From Parafrankia sp. EUN1f (GTDB taxonomy: Bacteria; Actinomycetota; Actinomycetes; Frankiales; Frankiaceae), in the NCBI RefSeq assembly GCF_000177675.1, contig NZ_ADGX01000007.1:1-64000 (forward strand): a stretch of DNA of 64,000 bases, read 5' to 3'. Below are positions 26,591 to 35,331 of this stretch, in pieces. The stretch's first letter is position 1; each line of letters opens with the position of its first letter. Below the pieces are notes generated by a model. It saw nothing but the letters and a program-made list of their open reading frames with translations. It was not told the origin of the DNA and searched no databases. The position numbers and the translations under genes are program-made.

Positions 26591-27754
26591 CTAGTTGAGC
26601 GAGATGTCGGTGTCGATGAACTCGTCGGTGACGACATCGGCCGGCTTCAGCCCGGCCGCCGGCGGGGTCCCGGCCTCGGTGAGGCCAGGGGTCAGCCTTG
26701 TGATCAGCTGCTGGACCCGCTCGGTGTCGAAGGTGCCGTACACGCCGTCCGCGCCGTTCGCGACCAGCCCGAGCTCACGCTGCCTGGTGTTGCCATCCGA
26801 GAGCAGACCGCTGGACAACTCGTACCCGGCGGTGTCCAGCCGGGACGTGACCTCGATCATCAGGTCGTTCGCCGGCTTCGGGTCGGCCAGGTAGTCGACC
26901 ATCGCCCGCTGGAACAGGGGCACGAGCTTCGACAGGCACTCCCGGTTCTCCGCCAGCTTGTCCTTGCGGATGCCCAGCACGTTGGCGTAGGCGGGGTACT
27001 CGTCGCCGACCATCAGGTACTTCACCGGCTTCGCCCACTCGGCGACGTCGTGCTCCAGCCGGTACGGCTCGTCGGTGACGAAGCCGACCTGGACGAGCTT
27101 GCCGTCCTCGGCGACGAACCGCCGCAGGTCACCGTCGTAGGAGTTGTCGATCTGGGAGCGCTGGAAAAGTCCTTCACCTACGAGCGCGTTGAGGTACGCC
27201 TCGTCACCGACCAGCACCGTCCGGCCCGACCTGCCGATGTCGGCGAGCGTGCGGAAGTCCGACGACGGATCGCCCCAGAAGAACATCAGCGGCGTCTTGG
27301 CGTACGGCGCCAGCACCCCGACGGACGGGTGCTCGGCGGAGTTGCGGATCACCTCGTCCAGGTCGAGGTAGCCCAGCAGGATGTCGTCGTCCTTCTCGAA
27401 CAGCGCGGAGGTCGAGTCGAAGGACACCGCCGGCCCACCGGAACGGATCTCGAGGTTGACCCCGGTCGCGCCGAGCGGCCCGGACACCCGGAACCTGCCC
27501 TCGTCGATCTTCGGGTTGGCCCCGAGCAGCTGGTAGGTCGCGCCGTAGTCGACCTCCGGCCACCAGCTGGTCTGGACGACCACGGTGTCGGGGCAGATCC
27601 CCTTCAGCGGCGTGTTGTAGCTCGCCGACGCGGCGGTCCCGGCACCGGCGGATGCGGACGGTTCGGTCTCGGACTCGGAGTCCCCACACGCGGCCAGGCC
27701 CACGGCCAGGCCCACGGAGCAGACCCAGGCCGCCACCGAACGAAGTCTCGTCAC
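26591..27754 (-). CDS. Substrate-binding lipoprotein of a nitrate/sulfonate/taurine-type ABC importer
   Basis: A 387-residue periplasmic-type binding protein. The GTG at 27754 (GAGGAGAG about 10 bases upstream) gives a lipoprotein signal, VTRLRSVAAW then the lipobox LAAC near residue 27. The mature protein resembles the NMT1/SsuA/TauA group (VVVQTSWWPEVDYGATYQLLG, and later FGYLDLDEV-type segments). It is divergent from a permease of the same importer class, but no ATPase is adjacent. The ligand, perhaps a sulfonate, nitrate or vitamin, cannot be told. Confidence 0.85.
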   Translation of the reverse strand: MTRLRSVAAWVCSVGLAVGLAACGDSESETEPSASAGAGTAASASYNTPLKGICPDTVVVQTSWWPEVDYGATYQLLGANPKIDEGRFRVSGPLGATGVNLEIRSGGPAVSFDSTSALFEKDDDILLGYLDLDEVIRNSAEHPSVGVLAPYAKTPLMFFWGDPSSDFRTLADIGRSGRTVLVGDEAYLNALVGEGLFQRSQIDNSYDGDLRRFVAEDGKLVQVGFVTDEPYRLEHDVAEWAKPVKYLMVGDEYPAYANVLGIRKDKLAENRECLSKLVPLFQRAMVDYLADPKPANDLMIEVTSRLDTAGYELSSGLLSDGNTRQRELGLVANGADGVYGTFDTERVQQLITRLTPGLTEAGTPPAAGLKPADVVTDEFIDTDISLN

Positions 27755-27917
27755 GTGCTCTGCTCTCCTCGGTTCAGGAAGGACGGGCAGAAGGGGAGGC
27801 ACGGTCAGGCCCGGCTCGGGGACCGGCGAATCGCCAGCGTGAGCGCCCCGTCCGTATTCCGTGACCTCCACTTCCGGGCCAGCCTCCCACGCCCCACCAG
27901 ACCTACAGCAACCAGGT

Positions 27918-27953
27918 GTCTCCATCACATTGCATACCGAAGCCGATGGAGAC
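27918..27953. promoter_or_regulatory. Inverted repeat in the divergent binding-protein/permease spacer
   Basis: GTCTCCATC at 27918-27926 and its exact complement GATGGAGAC at 27945-27953 are separated by 18 bases in the divergent spacer. A shared operator for both transcripts is plausible. Confidence 0.4.
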
Positions 27954-28020
27954 TTACCGCAACCATCCGAAGCGGACTGAAGTGGCTGATACCGACCGAC
28001 CGCCGAGATAGGGTTCCGGC

Positions 28021-28878
28021 GTGCCAGACGGCCACCTCCCCCTACCGCCCGCCGCCGCGCCCCCGGCCGGTTCCCCACGCCTGCTCGGGCTCGCGGCGCG
28101 AACCGCGCGGACGGTCCTGCCTCCGCTCGCCGTCCTCGGCGTGGTGCTGGCCATCTGGTACGTCGTCTCGTACTGCTTCCTGGCCCCGCGGCGCCGCTTC
28201 CTGCTCCCGCCGCCCCACGAGATCGTCGCGGAGGGCTTTCTCGACCGCCGGGCCGCGGGCGAGATCCTCACCGCGCTGGGCGGCACCGCCGAGGTCGCCC
28301 TCGCCGGCCTCGCGATCGCCGCGGTGATCGGTGTCGCCGCGGCGATCCTGATGGCCCAGGCCCGCTGGATCGAGAACTCGTTCTACCCCTGGGCGATCCT
28401 GCTGCAGACGATCCCCGTGCTGGCGATCGTGCCACTGATCGGGTTCTGGCTCGGCTACGGCTTCTGGTCACGCACGGTCGTCTGCGTCGTCATCGCCATG
28501 TTCCCGATGATCACGAACACTCTGCTGGGCATCCAGTCCGTCGACGCCGGCCACCACGACCTGTTCACCCTGCGCCGGGTCGGCCGGTGGCGCCGGCTGA
28601 TCCACCTGGAGCTGCCCAGCGCGCTGCCCGCGATCTTCGCGGGCCTGCGCATCTCGGCCGGCCTGGCCGTGATCGGCGCGATCGTCGGGGACTTCTTCTT
28701 CCGCCGGGGCGACGTCGGCATCGGCGCGCTCATCGACAACTACACCCGAGACCTCTCCTCGGGCCGGCTGTTCGCCGCGATCATCGCCGCCGCGTTCCTC
28801 GGCCTGGTGGTGTTCTGGATCTTCGGCCTGGCCGCCCGCCTCGCCGTCGGCTCCTGGCACGAGTCCGCACGCGGCTGA
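28021..28878 (+). CDS. ABC transporter permease, SsuC/TauC type
   Basis: A 285-residue permease with about six helices and the coupling-loop motif (VGRWRRLIHLELPSALPAIFAG) of the BPD_transp_1 SsuC/TauC class. GTG start. It is divergent from the binding-protein gene and is the only other transporter gene in this cluster, so an ATPase must be supplied elsewhere; the only candidate in this window is the damaged one at 44.8 kb. Confidence 0.88.
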   Translation: MPDGHLPLPPAAAPPAGSPRLLGLAARTARTVLPPLAVLGVVLAIWYVVSYCFLAPRRRFLLPPPHEIVAEGFLDRRAAGEILTALGGTAEVALAGLAIAAVIGVAAAILMAQARWIENSFYPWAILLQTIPVLAIVPLIGFWLGYGFWSRTVVCVVIAMFPMITNTLLGIQSVDAGHHDLFTLRRVGRWRRLIHLELPSALPAIFAGLRISAGLAVIGAIVGDFFFRRGDVGIGALIDNYTRDLSSGRLFAAIIAAAFLGLVVFWIFGLAARLAVGSWHESARG

Positions 28879-29020
28879 CCCTCGTCCGCGGCTGTCAGTA
28901 ACGCGATAGGGCAGGCCCACCCAGGGCGGCACGAGGCGGTCCGCGATGGACGCAACGTCGCTAACCTGATACCCAGCGGCGCCGCAGGCCTGACAGCGGC
29001 GGCGCCCAGCCAACGCGGGG

Positions 29021-31006
29021 GTGTCGGCGGTGCGAGGTATGCGGAGTCTGCGGGGGCACGCTGTCCGTGCCGGCTCGGTCACGCTCGCCGCGCTACTCGC
29101 CGTGCTGACCCTGCTCGGTGTGCTGGGTACCAGCCCCGGCGCGGCCGTCGTCCGTGTCACCGACGGCGGCGCCTGGCTGTGGAGCGCGACCAGGGGCTGG
29201 GTCACCCACGTGAACGGCCCGTCCGGTGAACCGGACTTCAACGTGGGTCTCGCCGCGGCCCGCGGGCATCCCGTCGAGCTGGCGCAGGACGGTGTGTCGG
29301 TCCTGGTCACCGATCTGCAGACCGGGATCGTCAGCCGCATCGACCCGGCGACGATGGATCTCGCCTCCCGCCGGTTCGGGCCGGCGGGGCCCGACGGCTC
29401 CGCCGGTGCGGTGCGGGTGGTGGCCCGCGACGACCTCGCCTTCGTGATCGAGACCGACACCGGCCTGGTGACCCGGATCGATCCGCGGACTCTCGACGTC
29501 ATCGGTGAGCAGATCGCCGTCGGGGCACCCGTCACCGGCGCCGGCATCGACGCGGACCGTGTGCTCTGGGTGGTCGTCGCCGAACGCGGCGAGGCCATCG
29601 CGATCAGGGACGGCCAGCGGCTGGCCACGGTACCGGTCGCCACGCCACGTTCCGCGCTGGGACTCACCATCGCCGGTGGGCGGCCCGTGGTCGTCGACGC
29701 GACCTCACCCGCGCTGGTGCCGGTGACAGCCGCCGGTGCCCGGCCCGCGGTCAACCTCCCCGCACCGGCGGGCGGTCACCGGAACCTGCTGGTAGCGCCG
29801 ACAATCGAGGGCCGTGTCGTCCCGGTCCTGGTCGAAGGCACCGGCACCGTGCTGCTCATCGACCTGGACGCCCATGGCGGGCACGGGTCGACGCAGCCGG
29901 TCGAGCTGGCCGGGCAGCGACCGTCACCGGACCTCGGCGCCCCGATCATCGAGGCGGGCCGCTTGTACGTGCCGGACAACGGCACGGGCCGCGTTCTCGT
30001 CTACGACCGGTCAGCGCGGCGGTTCGAAGCACCGATCCAGCTCGCCGGCGGCGCCGGCATGCTGACGCTGTTCGTCCGCAACGGCACCGTGTGGGTGAAC
30101 AAGGCCGACGGGACGAGTGCCGTCGCGGTCGATCCGGAGGGTCACCGCCGCGACGTCGACAAGTACGCCTCGGACATGGCGGTGCCGGTGGCGAACGCCA
30201 GCACGAGTGTCCCGCCGCCACCGGTTGTCGTGCCGTCAGCGCCCGGGCGGCGGGTCCCGCCGACCGCCCGCCCGAGCCGCACCCCCAGGCCGACCGTGCC
30301 CGCACGCGCCCAGCCCGGTCCCGACCCGAATCCGGTTCCCGGCACAGGCCAGCCACCGACGACATCGGCTCCGGCTCGGCCACCGGACACGGCGACGGCG
30401 CCGCCGATCATCACCCTGCCGCCCACGACACCGCCGGCGGCCGCGCCGGGCCAGCCGTCCGTCACCGCGAGCTCCGCGTCCGGAGCCGTCATGTTCACGG
30501 TGGCCGCAGGCGCCGGCGGGCCTGCAACCACGTTCACCGTGAGCACGAGCCTGGGTACGAGCGAGACGCTGCAGGGCGCAGGGACCCTGACCGTGCCGAC
30601 GACTGGCTGCCAGACCGTCTCCGCGACGGCGACCGCCACCGGGCCGGGTGGCACATCCATCTCCTCGGCACCGGCACAGGCCCTGGGCTGCGTCCCACCC
30701 GGGCAGGTGCGAAACCTCGACGTGGTCTCGGTCGGTCTGGGGACCGACGACCCGAAGCGCAGAATCACCTGGCAGTCGCCGCTCGCCGACGGCGGTGGGC
30801 CCCTTGAGTACGTCATCACCATCACGAACTTCGGTAACCCGGGTGAATACCCGCCGGAGACCTACACCACGACCGGATTCGTCTACGAGGTCGACGCCTA
30901 CACCGGCGGTACGGACACCTGCGCCGCGTGCCAGGACTTCACAGTCCAGGCACGAAACGCGGCGGGTACCGGCCCGGGTCAGACCACCAGGGGGCGTTCC
31001 GGGTGA
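29021..31006 (+). CDS. Secreted propeller-like repeat protein with Pro/Thr linker and Fn3-like domains
   Basis: 661 residues with an N-terminal signal sequence (about 10-45). Seven or so beta-propeller-like segments follow (for example VSVLVTDLQTGIVSRIDPATM, FVIETDTGLVTRIDPRTLDV and RLYVPDNGTGRVLVYDRSAR). Next is a long Pro/Thr/Ala linker (about 410-490), then two beta-sandwich segments, the second Fn3-like (PPGQVRNLDVVSV ... PLEYVITITN) with four closely spaced Cys. A cell-surface adhesive or scaffold role is likely, but no enzyme motif is seen. The GTG at 29021 is used; GTG at 29030 is an alternative. It ends seven bases before a convergent gene. Confidence 0.75.
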   Translation: MSAVRGMRSLRGHAVRAGSVTLAALLAVLTLLGVLGTSPGAAVVRVTDGGAWLWSATRGWVTHVNGPSGEPDFNVGLAAARGHPVELAQDGVSVLVTDLQTGIVSRIDPATMDLASRRFGPAGPDGSAGAVRVVARDDLAFVIETDTGLVTRIDPRTLDVIGEQIAVGAPVTGAGIDADRVLWVVVAERGEAIAIRDGQRLATVPVATPRSALGLTIAGGRPVVVDATSPALVPVTAAGARPAVNLPAPAGGHRNLLVAPTIEGRVVPVLVEGTGTVLLIDLDAHGGHGSTQPVELAGQRPSPDLGAPIIEAGRLYVPDNGTGRVLVYDRSARRFEAPIQLAGGAGMLTLFVRNGTVWVNKADGTSAVAVDPEGHRRDVDKYASDMAVPVANASTSVPPPPVVVPSAPGRRVPPTARPSRTPRPTVPARAQPGPDPNPVPGTGQPPTTSAPARPPDTATAPPIITLPPTTPPAAAPGQPSVTASSASGAVMFTVAAGAGGPATTFTVSTSLGTSETLQGAGTLTVPTTGCQTVSATATATGPGGTSISSAPAQALGCVPPGQVRNLDVVSVGLGTDDPKRRITWQSPLADGGGPLEYVITITNFGNPGEYPPETYTTTGFVYEVDAYTGGTDTCAACQDFTVQARNAAGTGPGQTTRGRSG

Positions 31007-31013
31007 CATCGGA

Positions 31014-33068
31014 TCATGCCGGGGTGCCGGACCATGTGCTTCGAACCGGAGACGAACCCGTGCCTGCGGGCGGGGCCGTTCTCGGTGTGTTCTGCCCGCC
31101 CACAAGCTCGCCGACCAGCTCCCGCAGCAGCTCGAAGCCGTCCTCGCTGAGCACCGACTCGGGATGGAACTGCAGGCCGGCGAACCCCGGCCCGCGCAGC
31201 GCGTGGACCGCGGCGCCGGGGCCGCCGCGATGTTCCTCGGTGTCCCGGTCGAGTTCGACGGTGCCGTACGGGGTGGCGAGCTGGCTGTGCGCGGCGACCG
31301 CGGTGAACGTCGAGTAGAAACCGACCCGGCGCCGGTGCCCGAAGACGTCGATCTCGCGGCTCAGCCCCTGGCAGGTCTGCTCCCACCGGCGCAGGCGCAG
31401 CCCGAGCAGGTCGGCGAGGATCTGGTGTCCCAGGCAGACGGCGAGCAGCGGCTGGCGGCGGTCCAGCGCCGCGGTGACGACGGAACGCAGCGTCGTCATG
31501 CGCCGGTCGTCGCGCACGGTCGGGTCACCGGGGCCGGGGCCCGCGACCACCAGGTCGAAGCCGGTGGTGTCCCCGACCTCGTCCCAGCCGCGCACCGTCA
31601 CCGCCAGGCCGAGGCCACGCAGCTGGTGCGCGAGCATGCCGCTGAACGCGTCCTCGCCGTCGGCGATCAGCGCCGACCGGCCGTCGAGCGCGGACCGGGT
31701 GCGCGGGCCGGTGCCGCGGTCACGCAGCCAGAAGCGGGCCAGCCGCTCGGTGCGGGCCGCGAGCGCGGTCACGACCAGCGGATCGTCCTGGAACGACGGC
31801 GCCTCGAACGACGGCGCCGCGGGCGACAACGCTGCCGGCGACGGCGGCACCGCGGAACCGGGCAGCCCCGAGCGCCGTGGCCGGGGCTCGGGGCGTACAC
31901 CGAGGGCCGCGAGTATTCCGGCTGCCTTGGTGTGCGTCTCCGCGGTCTCGCCGGCGGGAGTGGAGTGACGGACCAGGGTGGCGCCGACCGGCACCCGCAG
32001 CTCACCGGTGGGTGAGATCTCCGCGGTGCGGATCAGGATCGGCGCGTCGAGGGTCTGGCAGCCGGCGTCGTCCCGGCCGAACAGGGCCAGCACGCCCGCG
32101 TAGTACCTGCGGCCACGCCGCTCGTGCCGGGCGATCACCCGGGCCGCGTTCTCCAGCGGACTGCCGGTGACCGTCGGCGCGAACATCGTCTCCCGCAGGA
32201 CGTCGCGCACATCGAGGTGGCCCCGGCCGACCAGCAGGTACTCGGTGTGGACGAGGTTCGCCATCTCCTTCAGATACGGCCCCAGCACCTGACCGCCCGC
32301 CTCGGCGACCCGGGCCATCATCTTCAGCTCCTCGTCGAGGACCATGTGCAGCTCGTCGATCTCCTTGCGGTCGGCCAGGAAGCTCAGCAGCGCGTCCCGG
32401 TCGGGGCCGGTGGCGGGCAGCCGGTGGGTTCCGGAGATCGGGTTCATCATGACGAGTCCGTCCGACACGCTGACGTGCCGTTCGGGGGTGGCCCCGACCA
32501 GCACCCGGGTTCCGGTGTGGACGACGAACGTCCAGTAGGTGCCGCGTTCGCCGACGAGCAGCCGGTGCAGCACCGCGAGCGCCGCGGCCAGCGGCGGGCC
32601 GGCGATGGAGGCGGTGTAGGTGCGGTGGATGACGAAGTTCGAGCCCTCGCCCTGCCCGATCTCGTCGCGCAGCACCGCCGCCACCGTGCGCGCGTACTCG
32701 TCGTCGTCGATGTCGAAGCCGCCGCCCGCGCAGACGACCTCTCGCTCGGGCAGGCCGCTCAGGGCCTGCAGGGCAACCGGCAGGGCGACCTGTTCGGAGC
32801 CGCCGATGCGCAGGCATTCCAGCGGGGTGCCGTCGTCGACGCAGGTGAAGCCCCGTTCGGCGAGCTGCCGGTAGGGGACGAGGGCCAGCACCTGCGGCCC
32901 GGCCGGCCCCGGTGGCAGGTCGATGTCGGCGAGCCGGGTAACGGTCTCGACCGTGCCGGTGAGCACGTCGAGATGGTCGGCACCGTCGCGGCGGATCATC
33001 GCGAAGGGGCCGGGGTCGGTTCCAGCGGCGAGCGCCGCGAGCAGGTCGTGCAGCAGGGGCATCGTCAT
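31014..33068 (-). CDS. trpEG: Fused anthranilate synthase (TrpE-TrpG; PhzE-like)
   Basis: A 684-residue fusion making anthranilate, or an aminodeoxychorismate-type product, from chorismate and glutamine. The N-terminal chorismate-binding half (to about 395) has PISGTHR (210-216), ELHMVLDEELKMMARV and VTGSPLENAARVI, close to the TrpE PIAGT/GSP set. An Ala/Pro/Ser-rich linker follows, then a class I glutamine amidotransferase with Cys in AVCLGHQILA and His-Glu in QFHPES. It is preceded by a Trp-codon leader peptide and hairpin, which argues for a tryptophan role. The PISGT variant is shared with PhzE-type enzymes, so a secondary-metabolite role is possible. Confidence 0.9.
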   Translation of the reverse strand: MTMPLLHDLLAALAAGTDPGPFAMIRRDGADHLDVLTGTVETVTRLADIDLPPGPAGPQVLALVPYRQLAERGFTCVDDGTPLECLRIGGSEQVALPVALQALSGLPEREVVCAGGGFDIDDDEYARTVAAVLRDEIGQGEGSNFVIHRTYTASIAGPPLAAALAVLHRLLVGERGTYWTFVVHTGTRVLVGATPERHVSVSDGLVMMNPISGTHRLPATGPDRDALLSFLADRKEIDELHMVLDEELKMMARVAEAGGQVLGPYLKEMANLVHTEYLLVGRGHLDVRDVLRETMFAPTVTGSPLENAARVIARHERRGRRYYAGVLALFGRDDAGCQTLDAPILIRTAEISPTGELRVPVGATLVRHSTPAGETAETHTKAAGILAALGVRPEPRPRRSGLPGSAVPPSPAALSPAAPSFEAPSFQDDPLVVTALAARTERLARFWLRDRGTGPRTRSALDGRSALIADGEDAFSGMLAHQLRGLGLAVTVRGWDEVGDTTGFDLVVAGPGPGDPTVRDDRRMTTLRSVVTAALDRRQPLLAVCLGHQILADLLGLRLRRWEQTCQGLSREIDVFGHRRRVGFYSTFTAVAAHSQLATPYGTVELDRDTEEHRGGPGAAVHALRGPGFAGLQFHPESVLSEDGFELLRELVGELVGGQNTPRTAPPAGTGSSPVRSTWSGTPA

Positions 33069-33127
33069 GTCCTCGGTGGCCGGGGGCCGCCGCGACCGGG
33101 CAGCCCGCCCGCGATGAGGAGACGACG

Positions 33128-33151
33128 GCGGCCGCCCGAGGGGGCGGCCGC
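33128..33151 (-). terminator. Attenuator terminator hairpin upstream of trpEG
   Basis: A perfect 10-bp stem (GCGGCCGCCC and its complement) with a 4-base loop lies between the leader stop codon and trpEG. A GGCGGCC in the leader coding region can pair with GGCCGCC in the hairpin arm, giving a competing antiterminator. There is no T-run after it. Confidence 0.6.
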
Positions 33152-33161
33152 GTGAAGGGAG

Positions 33162-33233
33162 CTACGCGCGAAGGAGGTGGGCCGCCGCCGGAGCGGGCCA
33201 CCAGAGATTCGTCAGGGTCGTCAACGCGCGCAC
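33162..33233 (-). CDS. trpL: Tryptophan leader peptide (attenuator)
   Basis: A 23-residue peptide with GTG start, reading MRALTTLTNLWWPAPAAAHL and three more residues, TAG stop. Two adjacent TGG codons at positions 11-12 act as the sensor: ribosome stalling there when charged tRNA-Trp is scarce would favour antitermination and trpEG expression. TACAGT at 33240-33245 would place transcription start at about the GTG, so the leader may be leaderless. The length, tandem Trp codons and downstream hairpin match known actinobacterial trp attenuators. Confidence 0.75.
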   Translation of the reverse strand: MRALTTLTNLWWPAPAAAHLLRA

Positions 33234-33395
33234 CCGGTCACTGTACCCGGGTCGCAGCGGGAATCCAGCCGCCCCGCCGGGCAGCGGAAAGGGCTCCGGG
33301 CACCCCCCGACGAGCGGTTCGGGGGTGCCCGGAGCGCGGTGCGTTCTCCACTGACGGTGGCGGTCCGGTAGGACGCGACCGTCAGGGCTGGGCCG
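33234..33395. other. Upstream region of the trp leader
   Basis: No gene. It holds the candidate -10 (33240-33245) for the trp leader and, on the other side, the end of the Liv operon. Between 33300 and 33360 there are two nearly complementary CTCCGG/CCGGAG blocks. Confidence 0.4.
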
Positions 33396-33869
33396 TCAGG
33401 ACGCGACGGTCTCCTTCACGGCGGTCGTCTCCTGCGCGGCGGTCGTCTCCTGCGCGGCCGGCGCAGCGGGTGCCGGCTGCGCCGCTTGCGGCGCCGGGGC
33501 GGCCGCGGGAGCCACCGCCTGCGTGGCGGCGGCAGGATCGATGATCCGGTCGCCGAGCACGGCCAGGTCGAAGGACTGCCGCGCCATCCAGAACCGCAGG
33601 AAGCCGGTCAGCGAGTACCGCAGGAACAGCGCCGCGCCGGCGACAGCCGCGGTGACGCCCCCCAGTCCCAGGGTGATCGCGTCCCGCTGGACCAGCGGGT
33701 CGCGGGTGCCGTGTGACATCGCGTAGGAGGTGACGGCCAGTGCCGCACCCGCCACCATCAACACCACGCCCAGGCGCATCCACAGCTGTGGCCGGCCGGC
33801 CGCCGGGTCGGGGATCTTCAACTCCCCGAGCTCGCGGACGAAGCGGTCCGCGCGCGAGTCAGTCGTCAT
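33396..33869 (-). CDS. Small two-helix membrane protein of the Liv operon
   Basis: 157 residues. Two membrane helices (about 33-55 and 66-90) with a short loop are preceded by a cytoplasmic N-terminus. A C-terminal Ala/Pro/Gln/Glu-rich tail contains AAQETTA-type repeats. ATG at 33869 overlaps the LivF stop by four bases, so it belongs to the same operon. Unrecognised family; a transporter accessory role is only inferred from context. Confidence 0.7.
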   Translation of the reverse strand: MTTDSRADRFVRELGELKIPDPAAGRPQLWMRLGVVLMVAGAALAVTSYAMSHGTRDPLVQRDAITLGLGGVTAAVAGAALFLRYSLTGFLRFWMARQSFDLAVLGDRIIDPAAATQAVAPAAAPAPQAAQPAPAAPAAQETTAAQETTAVKETVAS

Positions 33870-34621
33870 GTGGAACTCCCCAGATAGAGGGCGGATAGTT
33901 CGGCGCGCAGCTCGTCGGGGGCGCCCTCCCGTTCGACCCGGCCCCGCACCAGCACCGCCGCGTGGTCGGCGATGCCGAGCACCGCGGCGGCGAACTGCTC
34001 CACGACCAGGACGCCGACGCCGTGGCTGGCGATCTCGGCGACCTGCTCGTAGAGGCGGGCCACGACCAGTGGGGCGAGCCCCATCGACAGCTCGTCGAGC
34101 AGCAGCACGGCGGGGTCGGTGGCCAGGCCCCGGGCCAGCGCCAGCATCTGCTGCTCGCCGCCGGACATGCTGCCGGCGGGCTGGTTGGCCCGCTGCGCGA
34201 GGATCGGGAACCGTTCGAACGCGATGGTCTCGATCTCGTCGCGGGAGTGACCGGTGAAGGTCATCATCAGCAGGTTGTCGCGGACGGACAGGTTGGGGAA
34301 GACCCCCCTGCCCTCGGGGATCAGGCACACGCCGGCCCGCGCCAGATCACGCGGGTTGGCCCCGGTCAGGTCCCGCCCGCCGAGCATCAGCTGGCCGGAC
34401 AGCGCCGGATGGGTTCCGGCCGCGACGTTCAGCGACGTCGTCTTGCCGGCGCCGTTCGGGCCGAGCAGCGCCACCACCTGCCCGGCCGACACGCTCAGGT
34501 TCACCCCGTGCAGCACGGTGATCCTGCCGTAGGCGGCGCGGACGTCGCGCAGCTCGAGCAGCGGGGGCGGCTGGGGCGCCGTCACCCCGCCCGCCCCACT
34601 CGCACTGGTCATGCCGGTCAT
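33866..34621 (-). CDS. livF: Branched-chain amino acid-type ABC ATPase (LivF)
   Basis: A 251-residue ATPase: Walker A GPNGAGKTT, the LivF-type VCLIPEGRGVFPNL, signature MSGGEQQMLALARGL, Walker B LLLDELSMGLAP and H-region VLVVEQF. ATG at 34621 with GGGGGA six bases upstream. It overlaps livG by four bases and the small membrane-protein gene by four. Confidence 0.93.
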   Translation of the reverse strand: MTGMTSASGAGGVTAPQPPPLLELRDVRAAYGRITVLHGVNLSVSAGQVVALLGPNGAGKTTSLNVAAGTHPALSGQLMLGGRDLTGANPRDLARAGVCLIPEGRGVFPNLSVRDNLLMMTFTGHSRDEIETIAFERFPILAQRANQPAGSMSGGEQQMLALARGLATDPAVLLLDELSMGLAPLVVARLYEQVAEIASHGVGVLVVEQFAAAVLGIADHAAVLVRGRVEREGAPDELRAELSALYLGSST

Positions 34622-35331
34622 GCCGCATCCCCCAGGTAGGCCGCGAGCACGACCTCGTTGCGCCGGATCTCCTCCGGACGCCCGGAGGCGATCACCTTGC
34701 CCAGGTCGAGCACGTGCAGGTCGTCGCAGACGCTCATGACCAGGTCCATGTCGTGCTCGACGATCAGCACGGTGGTCCCCTCCGCGGCGAGCGAGCGCAG
34801 CAGGTCGGCGAAGCGCTCGGTCTCGTCGGGGTCCTGGCCGGCGGCGGGCTCGTCGAGCAGCAGCACCTTCGGCCGCGCGGCGAGCGCCCGGGCGACCTCG
34901 ACGAGGCGGGCGACGCCGGTCGACAGGGTGTCGGCCGAGGTGTCCGCGAGCCGGGTCAGGCCGACCCGGTCGAGGATCTCGTCGACCAGCGCCGCGGCCT
35001 GGCGCCGGTGCGCACCGAGCTCGGCGGCGACCAGCAGGTTGTCCCGCACGCTGAGGCGACCGAACAGCTCCAGCCGCTGGAACGTGCGGGCCAGCCCGTG
35101 CCGGCTACGCCGGGTGGGACCCAGCCGGGTGACCTCGTGGCCGTCGATGAACACCTGCCCGGACGACGGCCGGCGCAGGCCGGAGATCACGTCGAACAGC
35201 GTGCTCTTCCCTGCCCCGTTCGGGCCGATCAGGCCCGTGATGCGGCCTCCCTCGACGGAGATGGCGACGTCGCTGAGCGCACGCACCCCGCCGAAGGCGA
35301 CCGTCACATCCCTAACCTCCAGCAATGCCAC
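34618..35331 (-). CDS. livG: Branched-chain amino acid-type ABC ATPase (LivG)
   Basis: A 237-residue ATPase with Walker A GPNGAGKST, RTFQRLELF, a LivG-like signature (LSTGVARLVEVARAL, where the canonical SGG is replaced by STG), Walker B LLLDEPAAGQDP and H-loop VEHDMDLVM. The GTG at 35331 gives the usual MALLEVRDV start. It overlaps the permease fusion gene by 20 bases. Confidence 0.9.
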   Translation of the reverse strand: MALLEVRDVTVAFGGVRALSDVAISVEGGRITGLIGPNGAGKSTLFDVISGLRRPSSGQVFIDGHEVTRLGPTRRSRHGLARTFQRLELFGRLSVRDNLLVAAELGAHRRQAAALVDEILDRVGLTRLADTSADTLSTGVARLVEVARALAARPKVLLLDEPAAGQDPDETERFADLLRSLAAEGTTVLIVEHDMDLVMSVCDDLHVLDLGKVIASGRPEEIRRNEVVLAAYLGDAA

